Origin: Anaspis maculata
Taxonomy: Eukaryota > Arthropoda > Insecta > Coleoptera > Scraptiidae
Assembly (NCBI GenBank): GCA_949128115.1
Contig: OX421966.1
Coordinates: 48,667,416 to 48,731,415, forward strand
Reading direction: 5' to 3'
Length of the DNA: 64,000 nucleotides
Part shown: positions 12,575 through 24,376 of the stretch, in pieces
How the letters are laid out: every line of letters begins with the position of its first letter
How positions within the stretch are numbered: the first letter of the stretch is position 1
Program-made: the position numbers and the translations under genes
Notes under the pieces: model-generated
Seen by the model: the letters and a program-made list of their open reading frames with translations, nothing else
The model's database searches: none
Told to the model about the DNA's origin: nothing

Positions 12575-13030
12575 TTTGTCCTTTCCTTTTCGTATTTTTT
12601 TTGTAGATTTTGAACTTTTTTTGTTGTAATGGACACTGAGAATTTTTTGATGGAACTTTTTTGACACGAGCACTGTAAACTTCAAATCAGCGTGACACTC
12701 GACACTTGAGGACGAAATACCGGGCGATAGTTTTCAAATTATTGCGGATCAAGCGCCGGACGACGAACGGCAGCGATGCAGTGAAGAGCCGGAGTGGTGT
12801 TGTTGGATTTTATCGTGCAAAGACCACGTGCAGAGCCGGGCGCGTGCGTGTTTCTGTCAATTTTGCAGATACTTGAATTTTATTCGCATTTGGTAATGGG
12901 TCTTCATTCTTCAATTCTGGATAGGTAGATTAGATTGGTAGGCACTTCCGCAAAAAAGTAGTTATCTGATCCAGTTGCGGAACAAAAAATTTACGTTTCG
13001 CCCTTCAACATCAACCATTCAATATTTAAG
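12575..13030 (-). promoter_or_regulatory. Presumed 5' leader/promoter side of the EFhd2-like gene
   Basis: Upstream of the start codon on the minus strand. It contains a locally GC-richer part (12720-12850), which fits a promoter region. No TATA box is obvious. This is inferred only from its position. Confidence 0.3.
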
Positions 13031-13358
13031 GACGGTGTTGAATTGGTAAAATAAGCGTTGCGAAATCAATCCGTCTGGGTTTATTCCTTGACGGATTCTT
13101 ACCATTTTGGTCTCTTTCGAAAGCTACAAGGATGTACTTTGGTTTGAGCCCATTGGCATTTCCAAAATCCCAAAATAATGTTTTCAAATGTCAAAACTTA
13201 TTTTTTTTCTTGGATTTCGGAAATGCCAATGGGCTCAAACCAAAGTACATTTTTGTAGCTTGTAGCTTTCGAAAGAGACCAAAATGGTGAGAATCCGTCA
13301 AAGAATAAACCCAGACGGATTGATTTCGCAACGCTTATTTCACCAATATGACTCCGTC
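13031..13358. mobile_element. Foldback MITE, family with AATCCGTCTGGGTTTATTCC
   Basis: Arms of about 140 bp pair GATTGATTTCGCAACGC with its complement, and GGTTTGAGCCCATTGGCATT with its complement. The loop is about 40 bp. It is followed directly by a second member of the same family. Confidence 0.85.
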
Positions 13359-13442
13359 AATACCCAAAGGTTGGCACCATTAACGAAAAAGTCAACTTCG
13401 TTAATCGTTAATCGGAGCTAAATTGGTAAAATGAGGCGTTGC

Positions 13443-13730
13443 GGAATCAATCCGTCTGAGTTTATTCCTTGACAGAAACCCATCATTCAGGTCTTTTTGG
13501 AAAGCTACAAGGATCAAGGATGTACTTTGGTTTGAGCCTATAGATATTTTCAAAATCCTAAAAAATCAAGTACCAAAAATCATTTACCAAGTTACCAGTA
13601 CCAAATAATTTTTGGATTTCGAAAATGTCTATAGGCTCAAACCAAATTACATCCTTGTACTCCTTGTAGCTTTCCAAAAAGACCTGAATGATAGATTTCT
13701 GTCAAGGAATAAACTCAGACGGATTGATTC
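13443..13730. mobile_element. Second member of the same foldback family
   Basis: Arms share AATCAATCCGTCTGAGTTTA and CTCAAACCAAATTACATCCT-type blocks with the element at 13031-13358. The outer end of the right arm is replaced by CCGTTAGACCGTTAACG. Further GTTAACGAAAAAGTCAACTT-type blocks occur at 13382 and 14168, so the surroundings are another broken repeat. No gene is visible in 13731-14626. Confidence 0.75.
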
Positions 13731-14626
13731 CTCCGTTAGACCGTTAACGTTAATTTTTTATTTTGTAAACCAAAATAATCATCTTTCAAAGCACCCGAAC
13801 ACCACCTTGAAAGCGACTAAACTATAATACCTACCCTACACCAGCATACCCAACTAAACTGAGACAAAATTGAAGTGAACCACCCCAAAATTTTGCCTCG
13901 GTTACCTCAATGAGGATGACTCGAGAAAAAATTGCCTGATTCTGAAAATGTTTGTGCTGGTCGAGTGGTCGATAGATAATCTTTACAGGTGGTGGTGGTA
14001 CTGGTGGTATAGTTGAAAACTTCAATCTTTCAGACTTCTTCTATTTCGGGTTTCAAAAACAAATATGCCTAAACAAGTTGACGTTAACGGACTTGAGTTA
14101 ACGGAAGTTGAATGTAACGGAAGTTACATAGTCCGTTAATAATGTTTCAATTTAACTTAAAAGTTAAATCGTTAACGAAAAAGTCAACTTCGTTGATTAA
14201 CGATTAACAGATTAACGCTTTGGTGCTCAGCTTTGTTAATACCTATAGGTCCTAGGTACCGAGCTAAGTACCTATAGAAGATGAAAATGAAGAAAGGTGT
14301 ACACCTACATGCAAATCGTCACTGTAGCCTCTTCCTTCTCACTTTCTTACCTTATTTCATTAGTCTAGGCCTCTTACACTCCACAGTTCACGTGTGCTTT
14401 CAGATCTGGACTATTCATCCAGTGCCAGTCTTCCAGTTTCCAGTTATGCATTGAATTCACAGGAATTGCATGGAAATCAGCTCTTTTCTTTCATGTGGTC
14501 GTCACTTGTCTTCCGTCCATTCGTCTTCGTTCGAATTCAGAACGAGAGAAATTCTTAAATAAACAAGTGAGTATGCCTTCACGTGCGTAAGTCTCAGTAG
14601 CGCATTTTTTTAAAGAAGCCTAATTA

Positions 14627-15085
14627 TACAGGGTGTTTCAGTGCGACCTTGCATAATACTTCGGGAGGTGATTCCTCTCAAAAGTCGAAGTAAGAGTAAG
14701 ATTTTTTCCCCAAGTGCTCCCTGAGGAAGTTACAGCTCCTCAAAGGTACAAAATCCAACAAAGTTTTTAATTATTTTCTCAAAAACTGTCAAAAGTAGGA
14801 GCTTTAAATTCAATGTTTCCGATAGACTCGTTCAATCCAAAACTTTTATTCTTCTTGCATTTTTTCCGTAGGATGCATCGTTCTGAAGTAAAAGTGAGAA
14901 AACACAGACGTGTCATGAATAATTTTCAACATAATCCCAATCCCCTCTAATTTCGCTGCCACTGGTTAGATTTGTTTAGAACTTTGCATGTACATTTGCA
15001 CTATTGCACTGTTGAGAAACTTCTCTATACCAAATTTGTTCTTAGTTCTTACCTTCAACGGTTTTGGAAAAGTTTCTTCTTTCTT
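14627..15085. mobile_element. Half copy of the ACAGGGTGTTTCAGTG foldback element
   Basis: Matches the palindrome at 20066-20661 along about 450 bp, from TACAGGGTGTTTCAGTG through CTCGTTCAATCCAAAACTTT to GCACTGTTGAGAAACTTC. It lacks the right arm, so it is truncated. From here to 16080 I see no supportable gene; 15182-15445 has an open minus frame but no family resemblance. Confidence 0.75.
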
Positions 15086-16080
15086 CGAAAAAATACTCTT
15101 CTTCTCTTGCCAGTTTTCAAATGAGTAGGTAGAGTAGGTAGGTCTACGTGTAATTTTTTTATTTTTATTTTTTCGGCAAATTCAGCCAAGGGTTAGGACA
15201 GAAAAGTCTCTGTGTCTTTTTATTCGCACTTCCGGTAGTCCGCAGTCTGTCCTCATGATGGAAAATGACAGCCTTATTAGGCGAGAGAAAATTTGGCGTT
15301 TGCCCCCAGTTGGTAAACTGCAGGTGCGATACCAGCAGACATCGAATATCACACAGGAAATGTGTCCGGACCCTCTAGGGCGGAAGTGACGGTTGAATTC
15401 CATCCACACCACATCCATCTCGATTTTGGCATTTCTTATTTGCAAATAACTGCATTATACCATCACGACTATCATTTCGCGGCTACACGCTGTAACACCA
15501 GAATTTTAAGTACCTAAGTATACCCATCTCTACATACTTGCATAGCAAAATAATTACAGAGGTACCTCTAGGTACCTACAGTATCAGTGCTTGTGGGTAT
15601 CGGTACTTTCTCAAGAATTCAGAAGAGCCGAGAATTCCAATCGATCGGATGTATCTCTAACGAGTAGTTTGTTGTTAAAATTGTCAAGTACTTACCACAC
15701 TTTCATTCATTGTGGAAGCATGTAATGGCATCGGTTTCACTTTCGTTACGTGCAAGACAAGCAGGTAGGACAATAATTCCTTTTCGATTTTTTTCCTAAT
15801 TGAGCCATTCAATTTATAAATGCATGTAAAATTAGTGGCAGTCAAAAGCCACGGGATATTTCATTGAACCTTACCTTTACAAACACTTTTTTCTTTGGTA
15901 TCGTTGCAATATAGTATCCTTTCTGCATTTATTTTTTTTCACGGTTAATATAAATAAAGTAATATTGACAACTTAAAACTACCTTGGGCCAATGGACACA
16001 ATCATCCAAGTTTCTGTACAGGTGTAATGTCATAGGAGCTTTTATGACAAATCTAATGAGAGTCTAGACTTGCATGTATA

Positions 16081-16320
16081 TCCCATACACTTTCTATTTT
16101 CAGTAGAATGACGTTTTGGAGCAAAAATAAAGTGACAAGCAAGCTGGGGGGGCTACGACTACGACTGATGGCAGCTGCAAAGTTTTGGAGTGAAACTCGG
16201 AGCGAAACTATCAGCGGCCATCGGCCGTATTCCGTATTCCCGTATTCTCCCAGTGCTCCAGCTTGGCACTTTATTTTTGCTCCAAACAGTCATTTTACTG
16301 AAAATAGAAAGTGTATGGGA
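16081..16320. mobile_element. Foldback MITE, family A copy 2
   Basis: Ends TCCCATACACTTTCTATTTT and its complement are flanked by TATA on both sides. It carries the family block TTTTGGAGCAAAAATAAAGT inside both ends. It is 240 bp and has the best preserved ends of the family. Confidence 0.85.
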
Positions 16321-16681
16321 TATAAGTAAAACCAAAATAGTCCAGGGCGCTCGTATAATGTGATTTTGATTTTTTGAGCGATAAGAGCGGAAAACTCAAA
16401 AAAAAAGTTCTATCCGGAATTTACAGCTTAACCCTCGGCTCAACCTGTCCTTCTCTAATAGGTCAATTTTACGTTACTTCATAGGTATATCAAAAAAGTT
16501 ATATTTCTCCAGAAGTTCCAGGACTATTATGCCCCAGGCCCCTACTTTGGCCTATATAAACTCCAGAATGGATTTAGAAAGTTTTACAGATCGTCTTTAT
16601 GAATCTTTGGTCGGTAGGTATACCTATCACATATTCACTTAACATGGTGATCTATCTAATGAATATACATATGTAAGAATA

Positions 16682-17619
16682 TACAGGGTGTTCAGATTTA
16701 AATCGCGTCCTTTCAGGAAATGATGAGAAACTTCGAAAGAAGTAGACTTTCTCAAAAAATATATGTCAGAAACGAATATTAACGGAACTTTAAAAATCGA
16801 TTTTTCATCATAACTTCTCAACCGATTTTGTTCAAGTTTGAACCAAAGCTTACTAAAATAAGTCGGTATCTAACGATAATAACGCGGTCCATTGAAATTG
16901 TTCAGGGGTGTGGATAATGGGGGATGCCTCCGCTTTTTTACCTCTATTTTTTACCCATCAAGATAGTTTTCTAGATTGTTCACATTTGCGAATTTTGCGT
17001 TTATTTCAAAGAAAAAGTTACTTTTGCAAAATTTTGATTAGAGGCTTTGTTTTCAAGATATTTGGGCTTGAAACTTTGGAAAACATATCAAAATATCCGC
17101 ACTTTCAAGAGCCAAAAAGATGTTTTTCCTGAAAACTTCTCGTTTCTTGAAAAAACTCATGATTTAGCAGCTTCAAACACCAAGAAAACCTATTTCAATG
17201 AAGGAATCATTAGTTTTCTTGGATTTCAATTCGTAGGCCTTTGAAAGTGGTGTTTTCCGAAATTTCAACCTCAAATATCTAGAGAACGAAGCCTCTAATC
17301 AAAACTTTGCAGGAGTAACTTTTTCTTCAAAATTGGACGTAATTATTATTCAAGAATATGAATAATTTACCAAATCACCTGAGAAAATAAAAAATAAAAA
17401 AGCGGGGGCACCCCTCATTATCCACACCCCTGAAATTTTTTTATGGAACGTGTTATTATTGTTCGATACAGACTTATTCCAGTAAGCTTAAATTCAAACT
17501 TACGAAAGCGCTGAAGTTATTATTTATTTCTGACATATATTTTTTTTAAGAAAGTCGACTTCTTTTGAAATTCACTATCATTTCCTGAAATGACGCGATT
17601 TAAATTTGAAACACCTGTA
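16682..17619. repeat. 0.94-kb palindrome with TACAGGGTGT ends
   Basis: Outer pair TACAGGGTGTTCAGATTTAA and its near-complement at 17600-17619. Inner pairs include CAGGGGTGTGGATAATG against its complement near 17420. The two arms are about 250 bp plus a partly self-complementary middle. It is flanked by TA, with no coding. Confidence 0.85.
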
Positions 17620-19130
17620 TATGAATCAAACTCTAACACTAATCACTAACCAGGCTAAAATAAAGGAGATTCCATATTATCTATCTATACTCCGTGCATA
17701 GAGTACCTACTCCGTGTCACAAAGCAAAATACTACCTTTAGGTAATACGTCTTTTTTGGCAATGGAAGTATTATGACAGACTGCAGTTGTAATTGATGGT
17801 AACAGTTACAACTGACTCCAACATCCGTGACTAAAATAAATAGGTGGTACCTACCTACATATACTAACAATAAACATAAAAGCAATAAAGCAAGAATAAT
17901 GTTTGCTATTTTATTGTTCTTCTGCATATTGTAGTAAGAGTAAGTATTATGATGGTCAGGGTCATGGCATGGCAAACAGGTGTACTTTACACCTGCAAAA
18001 TTACGAAGTGTGTAAGAAACAAAATGGGCAGGTAACTTGATAGTTCAAGTTGAAGAATTTTCCTTTTTCTTACAAACAGGAAATAGTGTTCGATAACCGC
18101 TTTCATTGACGAAAATCCATTTCTAATTTTAGCTTCCCCAACCTCAAAGTTTCCCGTTCTTATCTCTCTTATCACCCAAACACCCAAGGTGACTAATAGT
18201 TTTCCCACCTTATGTCGTCAGCAAACTTCCCTTTATTTGTACCTACCTACGTTGGTATAGAGATAGTAAAATCAACGGTAGTAGTGGTGATAGTAGAGAG
18301 TACTTGCACTAGTCCACTACATTATTTACATTCATGTGCATGAATCATTTCGCAAAAGCGGAAGGAAATAGGGGCAAAGCCTATCAAACATGACATGACG
18401 TGACATCCAAGAATCATAGTTTAGATAAATAAATCGCCCACAATTCCATCCAATTTAACAGACAAGTGTACCTACCTAATTCAAGAGAGTATTCATCAAA
18501 ATTAATTTTCCTGTGTGTACTCTGTGCTCTGTGCCACCCTCCGGTTAAATTAACCCTTTAGGAGCTTAATGAAATAATGCACGATGCATGAGTAACCTAA
18601 ATAATGTTTCACTTTAGCATGCAACCTTAATAATACACACCAAAGTGAGTCAGTTTCAATCACAGAAAAAAGGTAGTAGGTAGGTACGTACCCCGGCCAG
18701 CTCATTTTTGAAAATATTTATAAATGCAAAAAATACACGTCGCGAAGTAATAATAATAATAATGATAATAACAATAATAATATGTAATAATAATAACTCA
18801 GTAGGTACTCAGTACCATAATACCTAAATCGTACTATAAACAAACAAAAAATCGTTCTGTAACGAAATCCAATTTCCTTACATTACGATTCAATTTCAAT
18901 TACAATTTCCACTTTTTTTTTTAGGTAGATGTGATGTAGGCATACAATGGACATAATTATACTTACACATGATATTAGCATGTAGCATGTAGGTACTCCG
19001 TATAATGTAGGTATTTTCCTCGGTATTTTCCCTCATCTTTAAGCTCGTCTTCCAGGAAAGAATCATGGATAGGAAGTACTTATCTGATATGTTAAAAATG
19101 TAAGGGTGTTTTTTTGGAGGCATAGAACTT
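17620..19130. other. Gene-free stretch
   Basis: AT-rich with many TAGGTA/CTACCT motifs and an AAT/AATAATG simple-sequence block around 18748-18795. No open frame here resembles a protein family. Confidence 0.6.
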
Positions 19131-19137
19131 TATTCAG

Positions 19138-19541
19138 CGATAGCTTTGGTTCTTGAGAAGATTTTGCCGTTGTTTCACCTCTAAATGGGTACTCATTAAG
19201 GTTTGCCATTTGATCACGCACATGCACAATTGCACAATGGCATAACTTGAAAAAAAAATTAAAATAAGTAGGTAGGTAATGATCCAAGTGATCAAACTTG
19301 GTTTTAGTGGAGGCGGTACGCAAAAGGATACCGCATTTTGGAGTAGAGTAACGAGATTTTGCATGGACGTCTCGATGGACGTACTTAATACCAAAACAAG
19401 TGATTCGACCCGTAGCACTCGATATTTCGCCCCTTAGGGAGCCAATGGGGGCCCTCCAAAATTTAATGATGCAAGAACTTTCACTAAAACGATCATTGAC
19501 TATCGTCATGTGTGTCATAAAAGAAGCTCACGGGTCTATTG
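19138..19541. repeat. Left arm of a foldback element split by later insertions
   Basis: Inverted copy of 29711-30177. Matching blocks are GGTTCTTGAGAAGATTTTGC, TTTTGGAGTAGAGTAACGAG and GGGGGCCCTCCAAA, followed by TCTATT at the inner end. The arms are now about 10 kb apart because a hAT element and a copia element landed between them. Divergence between the arms is clearly higher than between the copia LTRs. Confidence 0.8.
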
Positions 19542-19766
19542 CAGTGGCGTAACTAGAAGTGTCCAATGGGGGGGGGATCACAACTGAAAAAAATGCAAGA
19601 ACGCGAGCGAAGCGAACAAGAAAAGCGTCGCATTTGAAAATGTTTCAGGAAATTTGATGGCTCGTGAGGGGGGAGGGTTGACCCCGGAAACTCTGGATAA
19701 AAGTGTATCTTCCGCTAAAACCAAACCGCCTGCGCCCGCAGCCAGGATTCAATTTTGTCCGCGTCT
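19542..19766. other. Remnant with a hAT-like end
   Basis: Begins GCAGTGGCGTAACTAG, similar to the ends of some hAT elements, then a G-run. I found no matching opposite end, so it is a remnant of unknown extent. Confidence 0.3.
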
Positions 19767-20065
19767 CTCCTACTCAGTGACGGATTAGAAAGCAGTGGCG
19801 TCCTAGGCTGATTCATTTCGGCGCCCCCCCTTCCATTTTTAGAACTACACAATTTATGAAAAAAATCTACCTTGGTTTTTTCTTCAATTTTTAAAGATTG
19901 AAAAAAAATGTAGAGGCTGTTTGAAAACAGAACAAAACTAATACAGTCATAGAGTATAATAGCACACTGTACGTAGGTATGTAAAGTGTTGAATACTAGT
20001 GACCTAGTGACCACTAGTGACTGAATAGACCCTTTCAGCCTGTAGGCAGATGATTTTTATTTCTA

Positions 20066-20661
20066 TACAGGGTGTTTCAGTGACCTTGTATAATACTTCG
20101 GGAGGTGATTCCCCTTAGAAAAATATGTCGAAAAGTAGGAGTGAAATTTTTTCCTCAAGTGCTCCCTAAGGGAGTTACAGCCCCTCAAAGGTGCAAAGTG
20201 CAACAAAGTTCTCAATTATTTGCTCAGGAACTGTCAAAGATACGAGCTTTAAGCCCCATATTTTTGATAGACTCGTTCAATCCAAAACTTTTATTCCTCC
20301 TGCATTTTTTCGGTAGAATGCACCGTTCTGGAGTAAAAAGTGAAAAAAACATGAACGTGTCTAGAACAATTTTCAACATAATCCCAATCTTCTCCAATTT
20401 CACTACCACTGGTTAGATTCATCTAAAACTTTGCATGTACATTTGCACTGTTGAGAAACTTCACTTGACAGAATTTGAAGTTCCTATCTTTAACGGTTTT
20501 ACAGCATACAATTGAAAATTTTGTTTTACTGCGTATCTTTGAGGGGCTGTAACTCCCTTAGGAATCACTCTTGGGAAAAAATTTAGTCCTACTTTTCGAC
20601 TTATTTTCTTGAGAGGAATCACTTCCCGAAGTATTATGCAAGGTCACCGAAACACCCTGTA
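20066..20661. mobile_element. Complete ACAGGGTGTTTCAGTG foldback element
   Basis: Arms of about 130 bp pair CAGGGTGTTTCAGTGACCTT and CACCTCCCGAAGTATTATAC-type blocks. It is flanked by TA on both sides. It is inserted near the left end of the hAT element; a truncated relative is at 14627-15085. Confidence 0.85.
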
Positions 20662-21142
20662 TATTGGTAGAGGTCTGTCTCCTTGAAAAAAGTCATGTTA
20701 TGTTATTTCAAAGATGGTGGGTGACATTCATTCGCTTTGTCGCTTGAGCTATGAACGAAAATTCAACCTTTTTCCCGGTGTCTTACACCGGCGCCGTGGG
20801 ACAAAGACCTTCCAGCTTTTCAACGGTTCACTTTCGAGTACAGTTACCAGTTTTTCATAAGAAAAGGTGCGTAGGTACTCACCTTATTATGAGAGTCAAT
20901 TATTTTATTCATAATTTATTAGTTGCCAGCATTTCGGTTCATTTTTTCCATAGCATATTCCTTCACTTGGGAGTGGATGCTGGAAAGTACCTTACCAACT
21001 TTTCTAGCTGGCCTGAAATTATTGCAACAATATGGAACATGAAACTACAACATTTTTCGTGAATTCATGCTTTTTTTCAATTCCGTCTCGTTCGGCGCCC
21101 CCTTTTATCGAGGCGCCCTAGGCTGCAGCCTACTTAGCCTAT

Positions 21143-23305
21143 TAGTATGGGGGCATAGGCGTGCCGTGTGCAGCTTCGTGAAGATATATAGAGTTATGTC
21201 TGAATCGATTCCTGTGGGATCAAGGACTATGAAAAATTATGGTGGAATGTTGACATTTACTGCAGGCAAATATGGTGGAGGCGCCAAAATGGACTTCATC
21301 TGGTAATAAAAAACTGGCTTTAGCTCGTTTGTTTTTCAACGGATTCCAACATCTGACACGTCATTTTGTAGACAAAGAAACTCTTTTCTTATTTCATATC
21401 CAAATTTACAAACGTCATTCCGTGAAATTGTCAAAATTGTCTCTATAAGATATGCTAAATTCCGCCAATTTTTGAAGGTGATCCGATATTTTTTAAACCT
21501 GGCAGTATCATAGAAGGTGCCCTTTCCGAATTTTTACTTTTCCACTTCGTGTCTTTGCCGTTTTGACCGCCATCTTAAAAAGATGGCGCCCAAAAAACAG
21601 TTTTTTGTCAATATCTTGAATACAACTGACTCGAAATTGAAACGTGTATATGCGGAGGAAAGCCCATTCAAATCTCTAGAATTTGACATATCAGTCATTT
21701 ATGTGCGATTTACGGTTCTTGAGTTAGAGCTGTCAGAACTTCCGGAAGCATCAACTTTCGGCATTCAATCAGCATGTTAAATTGATACCACCGTCATGTA
21801 GTAAGCAAATTAACCATTAATAGCTCTTGGCCATTAAACATAGATGATCAAAATTTAGAAAATCGATCATGGTGATGTTATTTGTGTAATTACAGGGTGA
21901 ACTGTTTAAGTAAACTGACTTTAGAAATAAATAAAGGTAATATAGCATTTGAAGGATGTCAGATACATTCGAAACTCATTATTATGATGAAATTTCGGGT
22001 TATCATCCAGAATATCTATTTTTCGTGCTGCCATAACCGAAAATGACAATATACGCTCGGTGTCCTGCACTGTAATATTCAGAAAAAGATCTAGAGCGGC
22101 AAAGTAAAAAATAGACGTGAAAAATAAACTAACCTCGCAAAATCATTCACAATTCAAGAGAGATCACGTTTCCAATGTTAGAGCTTGAAATTTTCGGTTC
22201 AAATCAGTTAAAATTATAAATAATCACTTTGACAATTGATATTTTAGGGTCATTTTTCTAATAGCTGTTGGTACAATTGCAGAATGATTTTTGACGTGTT
22301 GTGGCGCGAAGGTTTAAAAATGATTAATTTATGCTATTTTTTGTGTTTCGTCGTCACACAATCAGTGATTTCGGAATTTTTGAGGGATGGCCCTTTCAAT
22401 TGGGGAGGGGGAGGGCGGTTTTAAGCAAGAAAATTTAAATATAGGACGCAATTTCCCAAATCGACATTTGACACACAAAAATCTGCATCTAGTAGGTATA
22501 TGCCTCGTGCCTTGGTGATGAATGGCAGAGGTACCAACTTGAAATTTATTCCAATGATTATTGCGATATGATCTCATTTATTTGTAATTTTATTTAAAGC
22601 AGCACGAAAAACGATGTATGCTACTCGCGCTGAAAACGGCATAGCATAACTCTCTCACATGCAGCTCTCGGCCTAGGGCCTCGAGCTGCATTCACGTTCG
22701 TTATGCTATGCCCGGTTTTCGGCGCTAGTAACATAAAATACTATTTCCCTCGATTTTTCCACTTCGTATCTCTGCTGTTCTGGCCATAATTTTGAAAAGA
22801 TGGCGTCCAAAAAAACATATTTCAAGAAAATTTTCGGAAAATTCGTCATAAAATTTTAGGATTCATATCAAAAGTGAGGTCTATTGAATTCTCTAAAATT
22901 TGACATCTGAATCACTCATGTGCGACTTACGGTTCTCAAGCTATACCTTTTCAAAGTCAATTTTCCCTTAGAGTTCACCCTGTATAGTTGCATAACAACC
23001 GTTACCATGAATAATTTTCTGGATATTAATGGTCTGTGGTTGACAAATTATCATTATTTATGGTCAATTTGACTGCCACGTGGAGCTAAGATCAACTTGA
23101 TATGCTGACTGGATGACAGAAGTTTATGCTTCAGGGAGCTCTAGAAGTCATAACCCAAGAACCGGAAGTAGCACGTACACGAGTGAGGTGTCAAATTGTA
23201 GATAATTGAATATGCTTCCATTCGCATACAAACGCTTCCACCTCACATTCACTAACATGAAGATATTGACAAAAAACTGTTTTTTAAGCACCATCTTTTC
23301 AATAT

Positions 23306-23360
<55 letters not shown>

Positions 23361-23812
23361 TGGCGGCCAAGACGGCAAATATACGAAGAGGAAAAGTGAA
23401 AATTTGGAAAGAGCACCTCAAGATCTACAATACTGCCAAGTTTCAAAAATATCAGATAACCTTCAAAAAAGGCCGGAATTTAACATACCTATGTTATAAA
23501 GACAATTTTGACAGTTTCCCGAAATGACATTTGTAAACTCAGGTATGAAATAAGAAGAGAATTTTTTTTCTACAAAATGACGTTCCAGATGTTTGAATCC
23601 GTTGAAAAACAAACGAGCTACAGCCAGTTTCATTACCAGATGAAGCCCATTTTCGCGCCTCCACCATGTTTGCCTGCAGCAGATGTCAATATTCCACCGT
23701 AATTTTTCATGGTCCTCGATCGCCCAGGAGTCGATTTGGACATATCTCTACATATCTTCACGAAGCTGCACACGGCCAAGCCTTTTTTGACCCTATGCCC
23801 CCAGACTATATT
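21143..23812. repeat. 2.7-kb palindrome inside the hAT element
   Basis: Left block CGTGTGCAGCTTCGTGAAGA pairs with TCTTCACGAAGCTGCACACG near 23756. Arms run inward through the TGTCAATATCTTGAATA / GATATTGACAAAAAACTG pair and through facing ACAGGGTGAAC and GTTCACCCTGT motifs (21894 and 22976). At the centre, 22628-22735 is a smaller palindrome with GCGCTGAAAACGGCATAGCA. Positions 22740-22985 also repeat 21530-21735 directly, so the arms are composite. Confidence 0.8.
23307..23360. repeat. AAT microsatellite, about 17 units
   Basis: Perfect AAT triplets in the right arm of the 2.7-kb palindrome. The left arm has no counterpart at the matching position (near 21590), so the expansion happened after the arms formed. 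Confidence 0.9.
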
Positions 23813-23835
23813 GGTTAATCCGTCACTGCTCCTAC

Positions 23836-24173
23836 TATTAGCAGAGTGGTGTGATTGAGCAATAATTACTAACAGAAATGATCAACTCTTTTATTTATCA
23901 AACGTCTCTACTGGCCGACAGTGGCAATAGAAGTGTGTTACATATTTATTCTAAGCAAGGCGTTCAGCATAGCTCGCGCGCCTCGAAGAGGGAGAGGAAC
24001 AACATACTTAAATAGGGGTGTCACGGATTAACTTTTATGATGTCTGCATTCTCACGTGTCTCGAACCCACAAATACACTTTTATAAAAATATAGGTTCTC
24101 AGACCTAATAAGCTAGCATGTGGATACATTTTTGATTCACTTATTTAACAATTTATTTCATAGAAATCCAACA
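23836..24173 (-). repeat. Copia 3' LTR (left copy)
   Basis: In sense direction it begins TGTTGGATTTC and ends CTAATA. It differs from the right LTR at one place (AGAAATG here, AGTAATG there, near 23876). Confidence 0.95.
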
Positions 24174-24183
24174 CGCCCCCTCA
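24174..24183 (-). promoter_or_regulatory. Copia polypurine tract
   Basis: The sense sequence TTTTTGAGGGGGCG lies directly before the 3' LTR, the expected place for the plus-strand primer. Confidence 0.7.
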
Positions 24184-24376
24184 AAAATGGAGCCTTAATT
24201 AAAAACTTCTCAAACAGTGAGTAAAAATTAGCTTAACAACACTACTTAAAAATTATGTCTTCATAATCAGTTGCATTACATCGCAATCTGTTCACTTTTG
24301 CCTGGGGTAAATACTTGAAGAATTGGTCCAACATTTGTTGCAAAGGATCGGGAAAAACCCCGGCGAAAAACCACGA

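Larger units (their letters stand above)
19775..23828. mobile_element. Non-autonomous hAT-type element, 4.05 kb
   Basis: Terminal inverted repeats CAGTGACGGATTA and TAATCCGTCACTG are flanked by identical 8-bp duplications CTCCTACT at 19767-19774 and 23829-23836. The last base of the right duplication now coincides with the first base of the copia LTR. CAGTG-type ends plus an 8-bp duplication are hallmarks of hAT transposons. No transposase frame is present. The inside is filled by a 0.6-kb palindrome and a 2.7-kb palindrome, so it either grew by nested insertions or is a composite foldback. Confidence 0.85.

Noticed and set aside
15182..15445. Minus-strand open frame in a locally GC-richer patch
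   Set aside because: No domain, no splice signals in agreement, and the plus strand is equally open for part of it.
20105..20416. 103-codon open frames on both strands
   Set aside because: They lie within a foldback element and arise from its sequence. No domain.
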